64,000 bases of DNA, from NCBI GenBank assembly GCA_031411495.1, contig JANOBD010000086.1, forward strand, positions 62,001-126,000. The letters run 5' to 3'. Source of the stretch: JANOBD01 sp031411495 (lineage in GTDB: Bacteria > Planctomycetota > Phycisphaerae > Tepidisphaerales > Tepidisphaeraceae). Both the position numbers and the translations under genes were made by a program. Of this stretch, positions 35,994 through 44,632 are shown piece after piece (position 1 is the first letter of the stretch; each line of letters starts with the position of its first letter). A model generated the notes under the pieces. It worked only from the letters and a program-made list of their open reading frames with translations. It ran no database searches and was not told the origin of the DNA.

Positions 35994-37112
35994 ATGTGGA
36001 TCGGCCTTCGCTCTGTTCGCGTCGTTTCATTGGTATCGGCGGTTTCGTTCTCGAGTGCAGCCGCCCTTGCAGTTGAGTTCCCGACCTTGAATCTGAACTA
36101 CAACCAGCAGATCTACGTCGCTCCACTTGTCGGCGGTCCCGCGGCGGCCTGGACTTCCGCCGGCAACATGCTCACCCGCAATGGCTCGCAGATTTACGAA
36201 TACAGCCTCACTCAGAACGTAACGATCAACGGCACGAACCTGCACGGCACTATCGCGACGCACTCGCCTCCCGGACTCTCGGGCGGCGGATACGCAATGA
36301 CCAACGCACCAGATGGACTGATTTATGTAAACACCGGCGGCGGACTGCAAAGCGTCAATCCGGCGAACTGGTCGCAGCCGGCGGTCAATCTCGGCGGGTT
36401 CCCCGGCGGCGGATTCAGCATCAACGCGCTCGCCAATGGAAAGATCGTCTATTCCAATACCGCGAACCCCAGCACGGTTTACCTCTATGACCCCATCTTC
36501 GCCACGCACACGCCGATCTACACGATGCCCGGGACCGTGAACGTCGATGACATCGAAACCGGCCCGGGCAACATCATCGCGCTCGCAGGCCAGACCGGGC
36601 CGCAGATCACCATCCTCAACCAGTCCGGCACGGTCCTCAACACATTTTCTACGCCACCCACCAGCTACCCCGATGGCCTTGCCTTCGGCAGCGGCACGGG
36701 TCCGCTGGGCAATTCCCTATACAGCAACAACAACGACGGATCGATCACCCGCTTTGATTTCCCGAATCCCGGTTACATGGGCACGCCCACCGTCACCTAC
36801 ATCGCCAAGGGGGCGGGCACGAATAACGTCAACGGCCCGGGCGCCTACGGCGACCTCGCCGCGGTCGGACCCGACTGCGCGTTCTACGTCTACAACGGCC
36901 CGAACGGCGGCGCGAACTTCTCGGCACTCGCCGGCACGCGCTGGGATGACGGAACGCTGACGATGGACGGTAGCATTACCCGAATCGCGATGATCGACCC
37001 GCTGACCGGCCAAGAAGCCTGCGGCTTCTATTCACAACTCGAACCGGAACCCGCAAGCCTGGGCACCCTCGTGTTCGGCGCAGCGCTTCTGCGTCGGTCA
37101 CGCCGTGCTTGA
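35994..37112 (+). CDS. PEP-CTERM exported protein
   Basis: 372 residues, ATG at 35994 with GGAG upstream. Signal peptide MWIGLRSVRVVSLVSAVSFSSAAALA; the mature part is Gly/Asn/Thr-rich with propeller-like phrases APDGLIYVNTGGGLQSVNP, NALANGKIVYSNTANPSTVY and GDLAAVGPDCAFYVYN. C-terminus LEPEPASLGTLVFGAALLRRSRRA is a PEP-CTERM signal. Related in plan to the larger protein at 19640, which also reads like a propeller. Function unknown. Confidence 0.87.
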   Translation: MWIGLRSVRVVSLVSAVSFSSAAALAVEFPTLNLNYNQQIYVAPLVGGPAAAWTSAGNMLTRNGSQIYEYSLTQNVTINGTNLHGTIATHSPPGLSGGGYAMTNAPDGLIYVNTGGGLQSVNPANWSQPAVNLGGFPGGGFSINALANGKIVYSNTANPSTVYLYDPIFATHTPIYTMPGTVNVDDIETGPGNIIALAGQTGPQITILNQSGTVLNTFSTPPTSYPDGLAFGSGTGPLGNSLYSNNNDGSITRFDFPNPGYMGTPTVTYIAKGAGTNNVNGPGAYGDLAAVGPDCAFYVYNGPNGGANFSALAGTRWDDGTLTMDGSITRIAMIDPLTGQEACGFYSQLEPEPASLGTLVFGAALLRRSRRA

Positions 37113-37187
37113 GCCAATCGGAATATGCCGAATCAACGCCTTCCCCAGCATTGCTGCGTTCGCGGAAAAAGCGAAACGGTTTGACAA

Positions 37188-37222
37188 TTGGCCACGAGCC
37201 TCTACAAGGCGCTCGTGGCCAA
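37188..37222 (+). promoter_or_regulatory. Hairpin over the holA start region
   Basis: TTGGCCACGAGC (37188-37199) and GCTCGTGGCCAA (37211-37222) form a perfect 12-bp stem with an 11-nt loop. It covers both candidate start codons of holA and the possible ribosome site, and has no T-run. It may limit translation initiation, or be a chance repeat. Confidence 0.5.
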
Positions 37223-38183
37223 ATCGTCTCACCAGTCGCCGATCAAGCCGATCTATGCCGTCGTCGGCGACGACGTGTTTCTCCAACTCGAAGCAGTTCG
37301 GGGTGTTCTTGCGCAGATGCCTGCCGATGCGCAGCGCATCGATCTCGATGGCGAAACCGCCAAGCTCGCCGACACCCTGGATGAGCTGCGCTCCTTCAGC
37401 ATGTTCGGCGGCCACAAGCTGGTCGTGATTCGCAGTGCGGACGACTTCATCAGCAAGTTCCGCGAGCAACTGGAAGCGTACGTCGCCAAGCCGAGCGACT
37501 CTGGTACGTTGCTGCTCCGTGTGAGTTCACTGCCGAGCAATCAGCGGATTCACAAGGCCATCGCAAAGGTGGGAGAGGTCATCAAGTGCGAGCCGCCGAA
37601 GCCGAATGAGATTCCCGGCTGGATCGTCCGGCGCGCGGCGAGCGAACATCAGCTGAAGGTGACCGGCGAAGCGGCGAACGTGCTGTCGGACCTCATCGGT
37701 GCCGACCTCGGCCGGCTTGATAATGAACTGGCGAAGCTGGCGCTGCAGGTCGAAGACGGCACTCTCAAGCCGGAGGATATCTCCATCTCCGTCGTCTTCC
37801 AGCGCGAACAGCAGATGTGGGAGATGACCGACGCGCTCACGCTCGGCAAGCCGGATGAAGCGGTGAAGCGCTGGCGGCATCTGCTCGCGAGCGATCCGAG
37901 CAGCGAGTTTCGTGCCGTCACCTGGCTCGGCTTGTGGCTCGAGAAGGCCACCAAGGCGCTGGCGATGAAGAAGCTGAAAATGAACGGTTTTACGATCGCC
38001 AAAGAGTTGAAGATCTGGCCGGCAGCGAACGCGGACAAGCTGCTCGTCACCGTAGAGAGGCTCGGGGAGCGCAAGCTGCGTGACGCCGTGGACAGGCTGC
38101 TCGACGTCGATCGAAAAAATAAAAGTGGTCTGGGAGATCCCGCGACCAACGTAGAGAATTTCCTGCTCACGATGGCTCTTTGA
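37188..38183 (+). CDS. holA: DNA polymerase III subunit delta
   Basis: Clamp-loader subunit of 331 residues that opens the beta sliding clamp. KPIYAVVGDDVFLQLEAVRGV at the N-terminus, LRSFSMFGGHKLVVIRSADDF, RVSSLPSNQRIHKAI, IPGWIVRRAASEHQLKVTGEAANVLSDLIGADLGRLDNEL-type delta core, and the C-terminal collar region DKLLVTVERLGERKLRDAVDRLLDVDR all fit. The start is uncertain: TTG at 37188, or GTG at 37215 (MAKSSHQSPIKPIY), which has AAGG upstream and gives a more usual N-terminus. A hairpin covers this region. Confidence 0.88.
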   Translation: MATSLYKALVAKSSHQSPIKPIYAVVGDDVFLQLEAVRGVLAQMPADAQRIDLDGETAKLADTLDELRSFSMFGGHKLVVIRSADDFISKFREQLEAYVAKPSDSGTLLLRVSSLPSNQRIHKAIAKVGEVIKCEPPKPNEIPGWIVRRAASEHQLKVTGEAANVLSDLIGADLGRLDNELAKLALQVEDGTLKPEDISISVVFQREQQMWEMTDALTLGKPDEAVKRWRHLLASDPSSEFRAVTWLGLWLEKATKALAMKKLKMNGFTIAKELKIWPAANADKLLVTVERLGERKLRDAVDRLLDVDRKNKSGLGDPATNVENFLLTMAL

Positions 38184-38394
38184 CTCGAAGGGCGCCAAGT
38201 GTTCGAACGCTTCGGCGCCGATTTCTTAAACGCGCCGCGACGGCATTCAAGCCTGTAACGGCTGTAGCGCGGGTGACGACATAACGCCGGCCGTTTCACC
38301 CGAAATCGAGCCCGATTTTGAAACGCCCGCACAAAAAAAGAATCGTAGAGTTTTTTGGCGTAACGATTGTGGACCGTGCGCATCTTATAGGTGT

Positions 38395-38515
38395 ACGACG
38401 CAAGCATAGTGGCCGGTGACGCAGGCCACGGGCCCGAAGATGATCCGGCCCCTGAACGATCCTCCTATCCCCCCTGAGCGGCGGCGTGGTCTTCCCCCCA
38501 CGCCGCCGTTTTTTT
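38395..38515 (+). ncRNA. Candidate small RNA with C-rich single-stranded loop
   Basis: The strong terminator at 38479-38515 lies 300 nt past holA and just ahead of an unrelated gene, so a separate short transcript is likely. Before it are two hairpins, GTGGCC/GGCCAC (38409-38429) and GGGCC/GGCCC (38430-38451), then an unpaired pyrimidine-rich stretch with CCTCC (38461-38465) and CCCCCC (38469-38474), able to pair with Shine-Dalgarno sequences. The 5' end is a guess from a TATAGG hexamer near 38388. No known RNA family matched by eye. Confidence 0.4.
38479..38515 (+). terminator. Strong intrinsic terminator
   Basis: 11-bp GC-rich stem CGGCGGCGTGG / CCACGCCGCCG, 8-nt loop, followed by seven T's. 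The best terminator in the window. It ends whatever is transcribed after holA, probably the candidate small RNA. Confidence 0.9.
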
Positions 38516-38585
38516 ATTCGCGTGAATCACTAGACTCTCCGGCTCGCAAGCCGCACTCATTTCATTGCGGATTGGGAGGAGCCTC

Positions 38586-39773
38586 ATGTCGAGCGTAAAC
38601 GTTTGCCTGATCGGTCAGAAATTCATGGGCCGCGCCCACAGCAATGCCTACCTGAAGGCGGGGAAGTTTTTCGACCTGCCGAAAAACCCGGCGATGCACA
38701 CCATCGTCGCCCGCAACCTCCCCGAACTTAAAGCGTTTGCGGCCCGCTGGGGCTGGATGCGGCCGACGGACGACTGGAAGACGGCCGTCACCGATCCGGA
38801 GATCGATCTCGTCGACGTCACCACGCCCAACAACAAGCACATGGAGTTCGTCCTCGCAGCGCTCAAGGCAGGCAAGCACGTCGCGTGCGAAAAGCCGCTC
38901 GCGGCGACATTGAGTGACGCCCGGAAGATGCGCGATGCAGCACGCAAAGCCAAGAAATCAAAAACGTTCGTCTGGTACAACTATCGCCGCGTGCCGGCAG
39001 TCGGGACGGCCTATCGACTCGCCAAGGAAGGGCGGCTCGGGCGCATCTACCACGTCCGCGCGTTCTACCTCCAGGGCTGGGCGAGTTCGCCAGACATCCC
39101 GCTCATCTGGCGCTTTGACAAGGAACAGGCCGGCTCGGGCTCGCTCGGCGATCTCGGCGCGCACGTGATCGACATGGCCCGCTTCATCACCGGCGATGAG
39201 TTCGAAACCGTCACCGGCGCGCTCAGCGAGACGTTCATCAAGGAACGCACGATCCCGTCCGGCGAAGGCGGTGCCGGCATCGCCAGCGGCGCAAAGGGAA
39301 CAGGCAAGAAGGGCAAAGTGACCGTCGACGATGCGATCCTCGCCATCGGTCGAATGAAAGGCGGGGCGGTCTTTAGCCTCGAAGCCACGCGTTTCGCGAC
39401 CGGCCGCGAGAACAGGAACGGCGTCGAGATCAACGGCGAGAAGGGTTCGCTCTTTTTCGACTTCGAAGACCTGAACAACCTCTACTACTTCGACGCGACG
39501 GCCCCGCGCGTCGTGCAGGGCTGGACAAAAATCCAGGCCAGCGTGCCGGGCGTGCACCCGTATCAGGGCGCGTACTGGCCGACGAGCCACCCGCTCGGCT
39601 ACGAGCACGCGTTCGTGAACCAGGCGGTCGACATGCTCCGCGTCATCGGCGGCCAGGAACCGGAAGTTCCGATCCCCGATTTCGACGACGCGTACGAGAC
39701 CCAGCGCGTGCTGGAAGCGGTTGAGAAGTCGGCGCGGACGGGGAAGAGCGTGAAGCTGAGCACGATCAAGTGA
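38586..39773 (+). CDS. Gfo/Idh/MocA family oxidoreductase
   Basis: 395 residues from ATG at 38586 with GGGAGGAG upstream. NAD-binding start VNVCLIGQKFMGRAHSNAYL (GxxxxG variant lacking the second Gly of the usual GxGxxG), VDVTTPNNKHMEFVLAALKAGKHV, the catalytic-lysine motif CEKPLAAT, and LGDLGAHVIDMARFI for substrate binding. The C-terminal domain is the usual open-faced sheet, GRENRNGVEINGEKGSLFFDFEDL. Acts on a sugar or cyclitol; planctomycetes carry many paralogues for degradation of complex sugars. Substrate unknown. Confidence 0.9.
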   Translation: MSSVNVCLIGQKFMGRAHSNAYLKAGKFFDLPKNPAMHTIVARNLPELKAFAARWGWMRPTDDWKTAVTDPEIDLVDVTTPNNKHMEFVLAALKAGKHVACEKPLAATLSDARKMRDAARKAKKSKTFVWYNYRRVPAVGTAYRLAKEGRLGRIYHVRAFYLQGWASSPDIPLIWRFDKEQAGSGSLGDLGAHVIDMARFITGDEFETVTGALSETFIKERTIPSGEGGAGIASGAKGTGKKGKVTVDDAILAIGRMKGGAVFSLEATRFATGRENRNGVEINGEKGSLFFDFEDLNNLYYFDATAPRVVQGWTKIQASVPGVHPYQGAYWPTSHPLGYEHAFVNQAVDMLRVIGGQEPEVPIPDFDDAYETQRVLEAVEKSARTGKSVKLSTIK

Positions 39774-39777
39774 CGCG

Positions 39778-39885
39778 AATGACCAAACCTCAATGACCCA
39801 TAAATGCCGAGGCAGCAATATCGAAAAGTGATCGGCTTTGGGGTTTGGGCGTTGGAGCTTTGTTGGTCATTTGGATTTGGTCATT
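39778..39885. repeat. Palindromic repeat, TTGGTCATT family, copy 1
   Basis: Left arm 39778-39798 (AATGACCAAACC...) and right arm 39865-39885 are 21-nt inverted copies matching at 18 positions. Lies between the Gfo/Idh stop and the next transporter gene. A right arm of nearly the same sequence recurs at 57019-57039. Confidence 0.75.
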
Positions 39886-39897
39886 TACGCTTCGTCC

Positions 39898-40398
39898 ATG
39901 ACCGACAACACCCGCTGGATCGTCTATGCGCTGCTCGGTGCCGTTTTCGCCGCGCTCGTTCAGATCACGAGTAAGAAGGCGTTCAACGTCACCAAGATCG
40001 ACTCGGCCACCGTCAACCTGATCCGTGTCGCTGTGGCCATGGCCTTCTTTTCAGTCGTGATCGGCTACGAGACCTGGATCGAGAAGTCGCGGCAACTCGT
40101 CGGCGTCATCGATCGGCCGATGAAAGTCGCGGTCGGGTGGGTCGTTGCCTCGGGTATCGCCGGCGCGCTCTCGTGGCATTACGGCTACAAGGCTTTGAAA
40201 CTTGCCGATGTCAGCCAGACTTACCCGCTCGACAAGCTCAGCGTCGCACTGGGCGTGATCCTCGCGGTGATCTTTCTCCACGAACGTCCCAGCGGATGGA
40301 ACTGGATCGGTATTGGGCTCATGGTGCTGGGCGCGTATTGCGTGATGGTGCCGCACGGCCAAAGCCTGAACTGGCTCTGGAGCGGCAAGGCCAAGTAA
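39898..40398 (+). CDS. Half-size EamA-type transporter
   Basis: 166 residues from ATG at 39898 with about five helices: WIVYALLGAVFAALVQITSKK, LIRVAVAMAFFSVVIGY, AVGWVVASGIAGALSW, PLDKLSVALGVILAVIFLHE and WIGIGLMVLGAYCVMV. It is a single EamA repeat, where usual family members have two, so it should act as a dimer. The end of repeat motif LDKLSVALGVI is intact. Substrate unknown. The 5' end lies directly behind a palindromic repeat. Confidence 0.8.
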   Translation: MTDNTRWIVYALLGAVFAALVQITSKKAFNVTKIDSATVNLIRVAVAMAFFSVVIGYETWIEKSRQLVGVIDRPMKVAVGWVVASGIAGALSWHYGYKALKLADVSQTYPLDKLSVALGVILAVIFLHERPSGWNWIGIGLMVLGAYCVMVPHGQSLNWLWSGKAK

Positions 40399-40440
40399 TC
40401 GTGTGGCCAACGGGCAGTTGGGCCGCGTTCTCACGCAGGT

Positions 40441-40800
40441 TCATGGCATCGGCAGGTCCGCCTGAACGAGTTTGCGGTCGCCGAGATCCAGAATCCGAGA
40501 AGTGTAGACTTTGATGACCGGCTCATCGCTGCCGCTGTCGCGTAGCGCACCGGTGATGACGTCGAACGCCCAGCCGTGCAGCGGGCAGACCGCGCAGCCG
40601 TCGTCGATCCATCCGGCCGACATTGCGCCGCCAGCGTGGGGGCAGCGTTCGTCCATCACGAAGATGTGACCATTTTGCAGAAAGACCGCCAGTTCGTAGC
40701 CGTCGACCGAGACGGGTTTGCCCATCCCTTCGGTCAGATCCACAAGTTCGCACAGGCTGGTCCATCGCATCCGCCGACTGTCGCCACTTCGGCCCTGCAT
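40441..40800 (-). CDS. Rieske [2Fe-2S] ferredoxin
   Basis: 119 residues from ATG at 40800 (ATG at 40770, MRWTSLCEL, also possible). The cluster motifs are CPHAGGAM and CPLHGWAFD, spaced as in small Rieske ferredoxins of the NirD or biphenyl-dioxygenase type. SVDGYELAVFLQNGHIFVMD precedes them. Soluble, cytoplasmic electron carrier; partner unknown. Last gene of a MarR-ClC-Rieske set, 14 nt after the ClC stop. Confidence 0.88.
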   Translation of the reverse strand: MQGRSGDSRRMRWTSLCELVDLTEGMGKPVSVDGYELAVFLQNGHIFVMDERCPHAGGAMSAGWIDDGCAVCPLHGWAFDVITGALRDSGSDEPVIKVYTSRILDLGDRKLVQADLPMP

Positions 40801-40814
40801 TTCAATCGGGCGAA

Positions 40815-42686
40815 TCAACCGGCGCGCAGGAGGCGCGGCAGCCGCCAGCGGCTCGTGGGTGACTGCGCGTGGCGCTTGCGTTCGCCATAGGCGCGAAGAA
40901 CGTCACCTCGCGTGAGCATTGCAACCACACGCCGCGGCATCTGGCGTGTCACAACCGGTAGTCGACCAATGGCGTGAAGTGCGAGCAGATCGATCGCCTC
41001 GCGGAGGGACTGGTCGTTGAAAGCGATGATGGGCGCCCGACGTATGACCTGCGCGATCCGCATCTCGGGACCGTGTGCCGCACTGAGCAGATCCCTGCGT
41101 GTCACGACGCCCAGCAATGTGCCGTCCGTATCGACAACCGGATAGCCTTGGTGGGACGCGTCTGCTGTCAGCGAGTCCATCCAGGCGCGCGTGCTTTTGA
41201 TCGTCTGGTCCGGACTCAGTGAAACGAGCGATCGGCTCGCGACTTCCAGGACCTGGATGCGGTCCAGTTCGTCGGCGTGATATTCGTCCGGGACGCGTAC
41301 GCCTCGCCGGGCGATTTTCTCGGTCATGATCGAGTTCCGCATCAACAGTGCCGACACGAGGTAGGAGACGGCACAGCCTCCCAGCAGCGGCATGAGCCCC
41401 AGCGGCTGAAGCGTGGTCTCGAAGGCAAACACCGCCGACGCCAGGAGCGCGCGGGATGCGCCGGCGAAAATCGCCGCCATGCCAACCAAAGCGGCGATCC
41501 GCACGTCGATGTGTGCGCCCGGGACGACGTGAGCGATGAGCAAGCCCATCAGCGCACCCAGTGAGCCCCCGATGGTGAACAACGGCGCCAGCGTTCCGCC
41601 GGAGGTGCCGCTGCCCAGCGCCATGGACAAGGAGATGAACTTCCAGACGCACAGGCTTACGATCGCGGCAACGCCGAGCTCATTGGAGAGGACGTCGCTG
41701 ATGTTGCTGTAACCCACGCCGAGCGTGCGCGGGTTGATCCAGCCGACGACGCCGACCGCGACTCCGCCGATCGCCGGCCACCACATCCAGTGGACGGGGA
41801 GGTGCTCGAAGCCATCTTCGATCAGGTAAACGGCGCGCGTCACGAGCATCGAGAGCACGCCCATGGCGGCACCGATGAGGATGTAGCATGCCATGGCGAT
41901 CCCTCCGGGCTGCACGAGGTCTGGCATGGCAAAGACAGGAGCCATCCCCTCGTGGCTGGCGCGGATGGCGGCCGCGGTCACGGCGGCACAGGCGACCGGA
42001 ATGAGCGATCGTGGTCGAAACTCAAACAGCAGCAGTTCGACCGCAAGCAGCGTCGCCGATACAGGCGCGCCGAAGATCGCCGACATGCCGGCAGCGGCGC
42101 CTGCGGCGAGAAGCGTCTTGCGCTCGGCGGCGTTGATATGCAGCGCCTGTCCCAGGAGCGAGCCGAGCGCGCCCCCGGTGGCAATGATCGGACCTTCAGC
42201 GCCGAACGGGCCGCCCGTGCCGATGGCGATCGCCGACGAGACCGGCTTAAGCCAGGTCATGCGCGCCGGGATTCGGCTCTGGTTGAGCAGGATCTGTTCC
42301 ATCGCCTCGGGAATGCCGTGGCCACGAATCGCGTGTGACCCGTAACGCGCCATGACGCCGACGATCAGTCCGCCGATGACAGGCACGAGAATGATCCACG
42401 CGCCCCAATGTGACGTCGTTGGCACGGCCTCGGGATCGAAGGAGAAGCGGCCTTCAAACGCCAGATGGGTGACGAAGCCGATCAGGTGCACGAGAATCCA
42501 CGCGACGCCGGCACCCAGTGCGCCCAGGAAAACCGCCAGCGCGCAGAGCCAGACAACGCGGCGGTCGATTGGGAGGTTTTTGGTCGCCAGATGCTCATTT
42601 CGAAGCGTGGGTGCGAGTGCGGGCGCGACGGGCAGCCCGCCTGCCGGGGACGCGTCTTGCAGGTCGTCTTTGGTGCTGCCGCTCAT
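40815..42686 (-). CDS. ClC-family chloride channel or antiporter with CBS domains
   Basis: 623 residues. ClC membrane domain (about 45-440): GHGIPEAMEQI, GTGGPFGAEGPIIATGGALG (the gating segment with the gating Glu), and GSGTSGGTLAPLFTIGG near the selectivity region. Two CBS domains follow (about 490-600: GYPVVDTDGTLLGVVTRRDLL and IGRLPVVTRQMPRRVVAMLTRGDVL). An N-terminal Pro/Ala-rich cytoplasmic tail precedes. Its ATG overlaps the MarR stop (ATGA). Moves chloride or fluoride-like anions, possibly in exchange for protons; CBS domains commonly sense adenine nucleotides. Confidence 0.92.
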   Translation of the reverse strand: MSGSTKDDLQDASPAGGLPVAPALAPTLRNEHLATKNLPIDRRVVWLCALAVFLGALGAGVAWILVHLIGFVTHLAFEGRFSFDPEAVPTTSHWGAWIILVPVIGGLIVGVMARYGSHAIRGHGIPEAMEQILLNQSRIPARMTWLKPVSSAIAIGTGGPFGAEGPIIATGGALGSLLGQALHINAAERKTLLAAGAAAGMSAIFGAPVSATLLAVELLLFEFRPRSLIPVACAAVTAAAIRASHEGMAPVFAMPDLVQPGGIAMACYILIGAAMGVLSMLVTRAVYLIEDGFEHLPVHWMWWPAIGGVAVGVVGWINPRTLGVGYSNISDVLSNELGVAAIVSLCVWKFISLSMALGSGTSGGTLAPLFTIGGSLGALMGLLIAHVVPGAHIDVRIAALVGMAAIFAGASRALLASAVFAFETTLQPLGLMPLLGGCAVSYLVSALLMRNSIMTEKIARRGVRVPDEYHADELDRIQVLEVASRSLVSLSPDQTIKSTRAWMDSLTADASHQGYPVVDTDGTLLGVVTRRDLLSAAHGPEMRIAQVIRRAPIIAFNDQSLREAIDLLALHAIGRLPVVTRQMPRRVVAMLTRGDVLRAYGERKRHAQSPTSRWRLPRLLRAG

Positions 42687-43198
42687 GATTGGCTCCGGAT
42701 CTGTTTCGATGAGTTAGACGGTTCGAAGAACATGGCGTGTTCGTGATGTGCCAGGTCGGCGGCATGTACCCATTTCTCGAGCAGGCCGGCCAGCGTCTCG
42801 AGTTCAGCGGTCCCGAACGATTCCAACGCCCGCAGCAACCCCGCCTGCACGAGCTCGGGCGCCAAAGCCAGCCGACGCATTCCCAGCGGCGTGATGCTCA
42901 CGACGACCGCCCGTCGATCTTCCTTCGCGCCGCGCCGGCGGACGAGCCGGGCCCGCTCGAGCTTGGAGACGATTTCCGACACGGAACTCTGGTGCGTCAT
43001 TGTCCGGCCAGCCAGCGTGTTGATCGTCGCCTCGCCGGCCTCGTGGAGTTTGCTCAGGACAAACAGCTGTGCCGTGGAGATGCCGGCCTTGCTCCGGGAC
43101 TCCTTCGCGCCGGTGCGCAGGGCCTGCACCAGTCGACGTAAGTGGTTGAAAATGGCCTGAGAATGCTCCTGAGCCGGACCAGGTATATGGGTTCCCAT
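42683..43198 (-). CDS. MarR-family transcriptional regulator
   Basis: 171 residues from ATG at 43198 (GTG at 43210 possible). Winged-helix core: GISTAQLFVLSKLHEAGEATI, NTLAGRTMTHQSSVSEIVSKLERARLVRRR (recognition helix), KEDRRAVVVSITPLGMRRL (wing). Leads an operon with the ClC and Rieske genes, which it probably controls, and may act on the divergent Gfo/Idh gene 208 nt away. Ligand unknown. Confidence 0.9.
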   Translation of the reverse strand: MGTHIPGPAQEHSQAIFNHLRRLVQALRTGAKESRSKAGISTAQLFVLSKLHEAGEATINTLAGRTMTHQSSVSEIVSKLERARLVRRRGAKEDRRAVVVSITPLGMRRLALAPELVQAGLLRALESFGTAELETLAGLLEKWVHAADLAHHEHAMFFEPSNSSKQIRSQS

Positions 43199-43406
43199 AG
43201 ATCGGGACACCTTACGCGGTTAGGGATTCTGCGGCAATGACCGATCTTTGCCCGTCAGTCGCGATCGACCTGGCCGGTAGTGGGAAGGGTCGCTTTGCGC
43301 GGGAATCGAAACTGCTCTGCGGGGCCAACCGGTTGCAGATTCCTCGAAATGCCTTACAAAACACCCCTTCAACACCCGCATATCGCGGAAAGAGGATCAA
43401 CGCATC

Positions 43407-44522
43407 ATGGCAGACAAAGGCGTATCAACCGACTCCCTGGCAATCGAAACCAAATCGACTTACGCGGGCAAGAAGTTTCGCATCGCGATGATCGGCTGCG
43501 GCGGCATCGCGCAGACTCACATGGCCGCGCTGAAGCAGTTCCCCGACGTCGAAGTCGTGGCCGGCGTAGACATCCTTCAGGAACGGCTGGACAACTTTCA
43601 GGAGAAGTGGGGCGTCACCAAGCTCTACAAGGACTGGAAGACGATGCTCAAGGACGTTCAGCCGGACGCGGTCGACGTCTGCACGCCCAACGGAGTTCAC
43701 GCGCAGCCGGTGATCGATTCGCTCAATGCCGGCGCGCACGCCATCGTCGAAAAGCCAATGGCTATGAATCCGGCCGAATGCGAGAAGATGCTCGCGGCCG
43801 CCAAGAAGAACAACAAGAAGCTTAGTGTCGGCTTCCAGTTCCGCTATCACCCCAATACACAGTTTCTCAAGCGTCACGCCGATGCCGGCACTTTCGGCGA
43901 CATCATGTTCGCGCGGTGCCAGGCACTACGCCGTCGCGGCATCCCGAACTGGGGCGTCTTCGGACAGAAGCACCTGCAGGGCGGCGGACCAATGATCGAC
44001 ATCGGTGTGCACATCATCGAGATGACGCACTATGTGATGGGTAACCCCAAGCCCGTCGCCGTCACCGGCAACGTCTGGACGCACATGGGCAACAAGCCCA
44101 GCGAGGTCATCAGCCAGTGGCCGAATTGGGATTACAAGACGTATACCGTCGAAGATCTCGCGATCGGCCACGTGCGCTTCGAGAACGGCGCCGTGATGCA
44201 CATCGAGGCGAGCTTCGTCAACCACATCAAGGAAGACGTCTGGAACTTCCAGCTCATGGGCACCAAGGGAGGTTGCACCTGGGATCCGCCGATGGTCTTC
44301 CACGATCAGGCGGGCTCGATGACCAACAGTTCGCCGGGCTTCCTGCCGAACAATGGCGACTTCCCCGCGATGTTCAAGGTCAAGCTCCGCAACTGGGTCG
44401 ACGGCTGCACTACCGGCAGCGAACTCACCGCGCCGGGACAGGCGGGACTGGACGTGCAGAAAATCCTCGACGGCGTTTACCGCTCGGCGGAAGCGGGCGG
44501 CAAAGAAGTCGCGATCAAGTAA
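43407..44522 (+). CDS. Gfo/Idh/MocA family oxidoreductase
   Basis: 371 residues, ATG at 43407 with AGAGGA upstream. RIAMIGCGGIAQTHMAALKQF gives GCGGIA at the Rossmann turn; DVCTPNGVHAQPVIDSLNAG, VEKPMAMN with the catalytic Lys, and GGGPMIDIGVHIIEMTHYVMG for substrate binding. The C-terminus ends with DVQKILDGVYRSAEAGGKEVAI. Same family as the gene at 44633, which follows it after a palindrome, so they may form a small sugar-utilisation set. Confidence 0.92.
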   Translation: MADKGVSTDSLAIETKSTYAGKKFRIAMIGCGGIAQTHMAALKQFPDVEVVAGVDILQERLDNFQEKWGVTKLYKDWKTMLKDVQPDAVDVCTPNGVHAQPVIDSLNAGAHAIVEKPMAMNPAECEKMLAAAKKNNKKLSVGFQFRYHPNTQFLKRHADAGTFGDIMFARCQALRRRGIPNWGVFGQKHLQGGGPMIDIGVHIIEMTHYVMGNPKPVAVTGNVWTHMGNKPSEVISQWPNWDYKTYTVEDLAIGHVRFENGAVMHIEASFVNHIKEDVWNFQLMGTKGGCTWDPPMVFHDQAGSMTNSSPGFLPNNGDFPAMFKVKLRNWVDGCTTGSELTAPGQAGLDVQKILDGVYRSAEAGGKEVAIK

Positions 44523-44545
44523 ATCTCGGCTCGGCGCTCTGCAAT

Positions 44546-44608
44546 GGGCGGTCGGCGGGACGCTGCCGGCGGCATGTATAGCCGGCGGCCGCAGACTGCC
44601 GTCCGCCC
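44546..44608. repeat. GC-rich palindrome between two Gfo/Idh genes
   Basis: 28-nt arms at 44546-44573 and 44581-44608 are inverted copies matching at about 21 positions, around a 7-nt ATGTATA loop. It begins 24 nt after the upstream stop and lies 25 nt ahead of the next start. Without a T-run it is unlikely to be a terminator; it could tune processing between the two genes. Confidence 0.6.
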
Positions 44609-44632
44609 TCTCGTCTGGATGAAAGGGAAACT

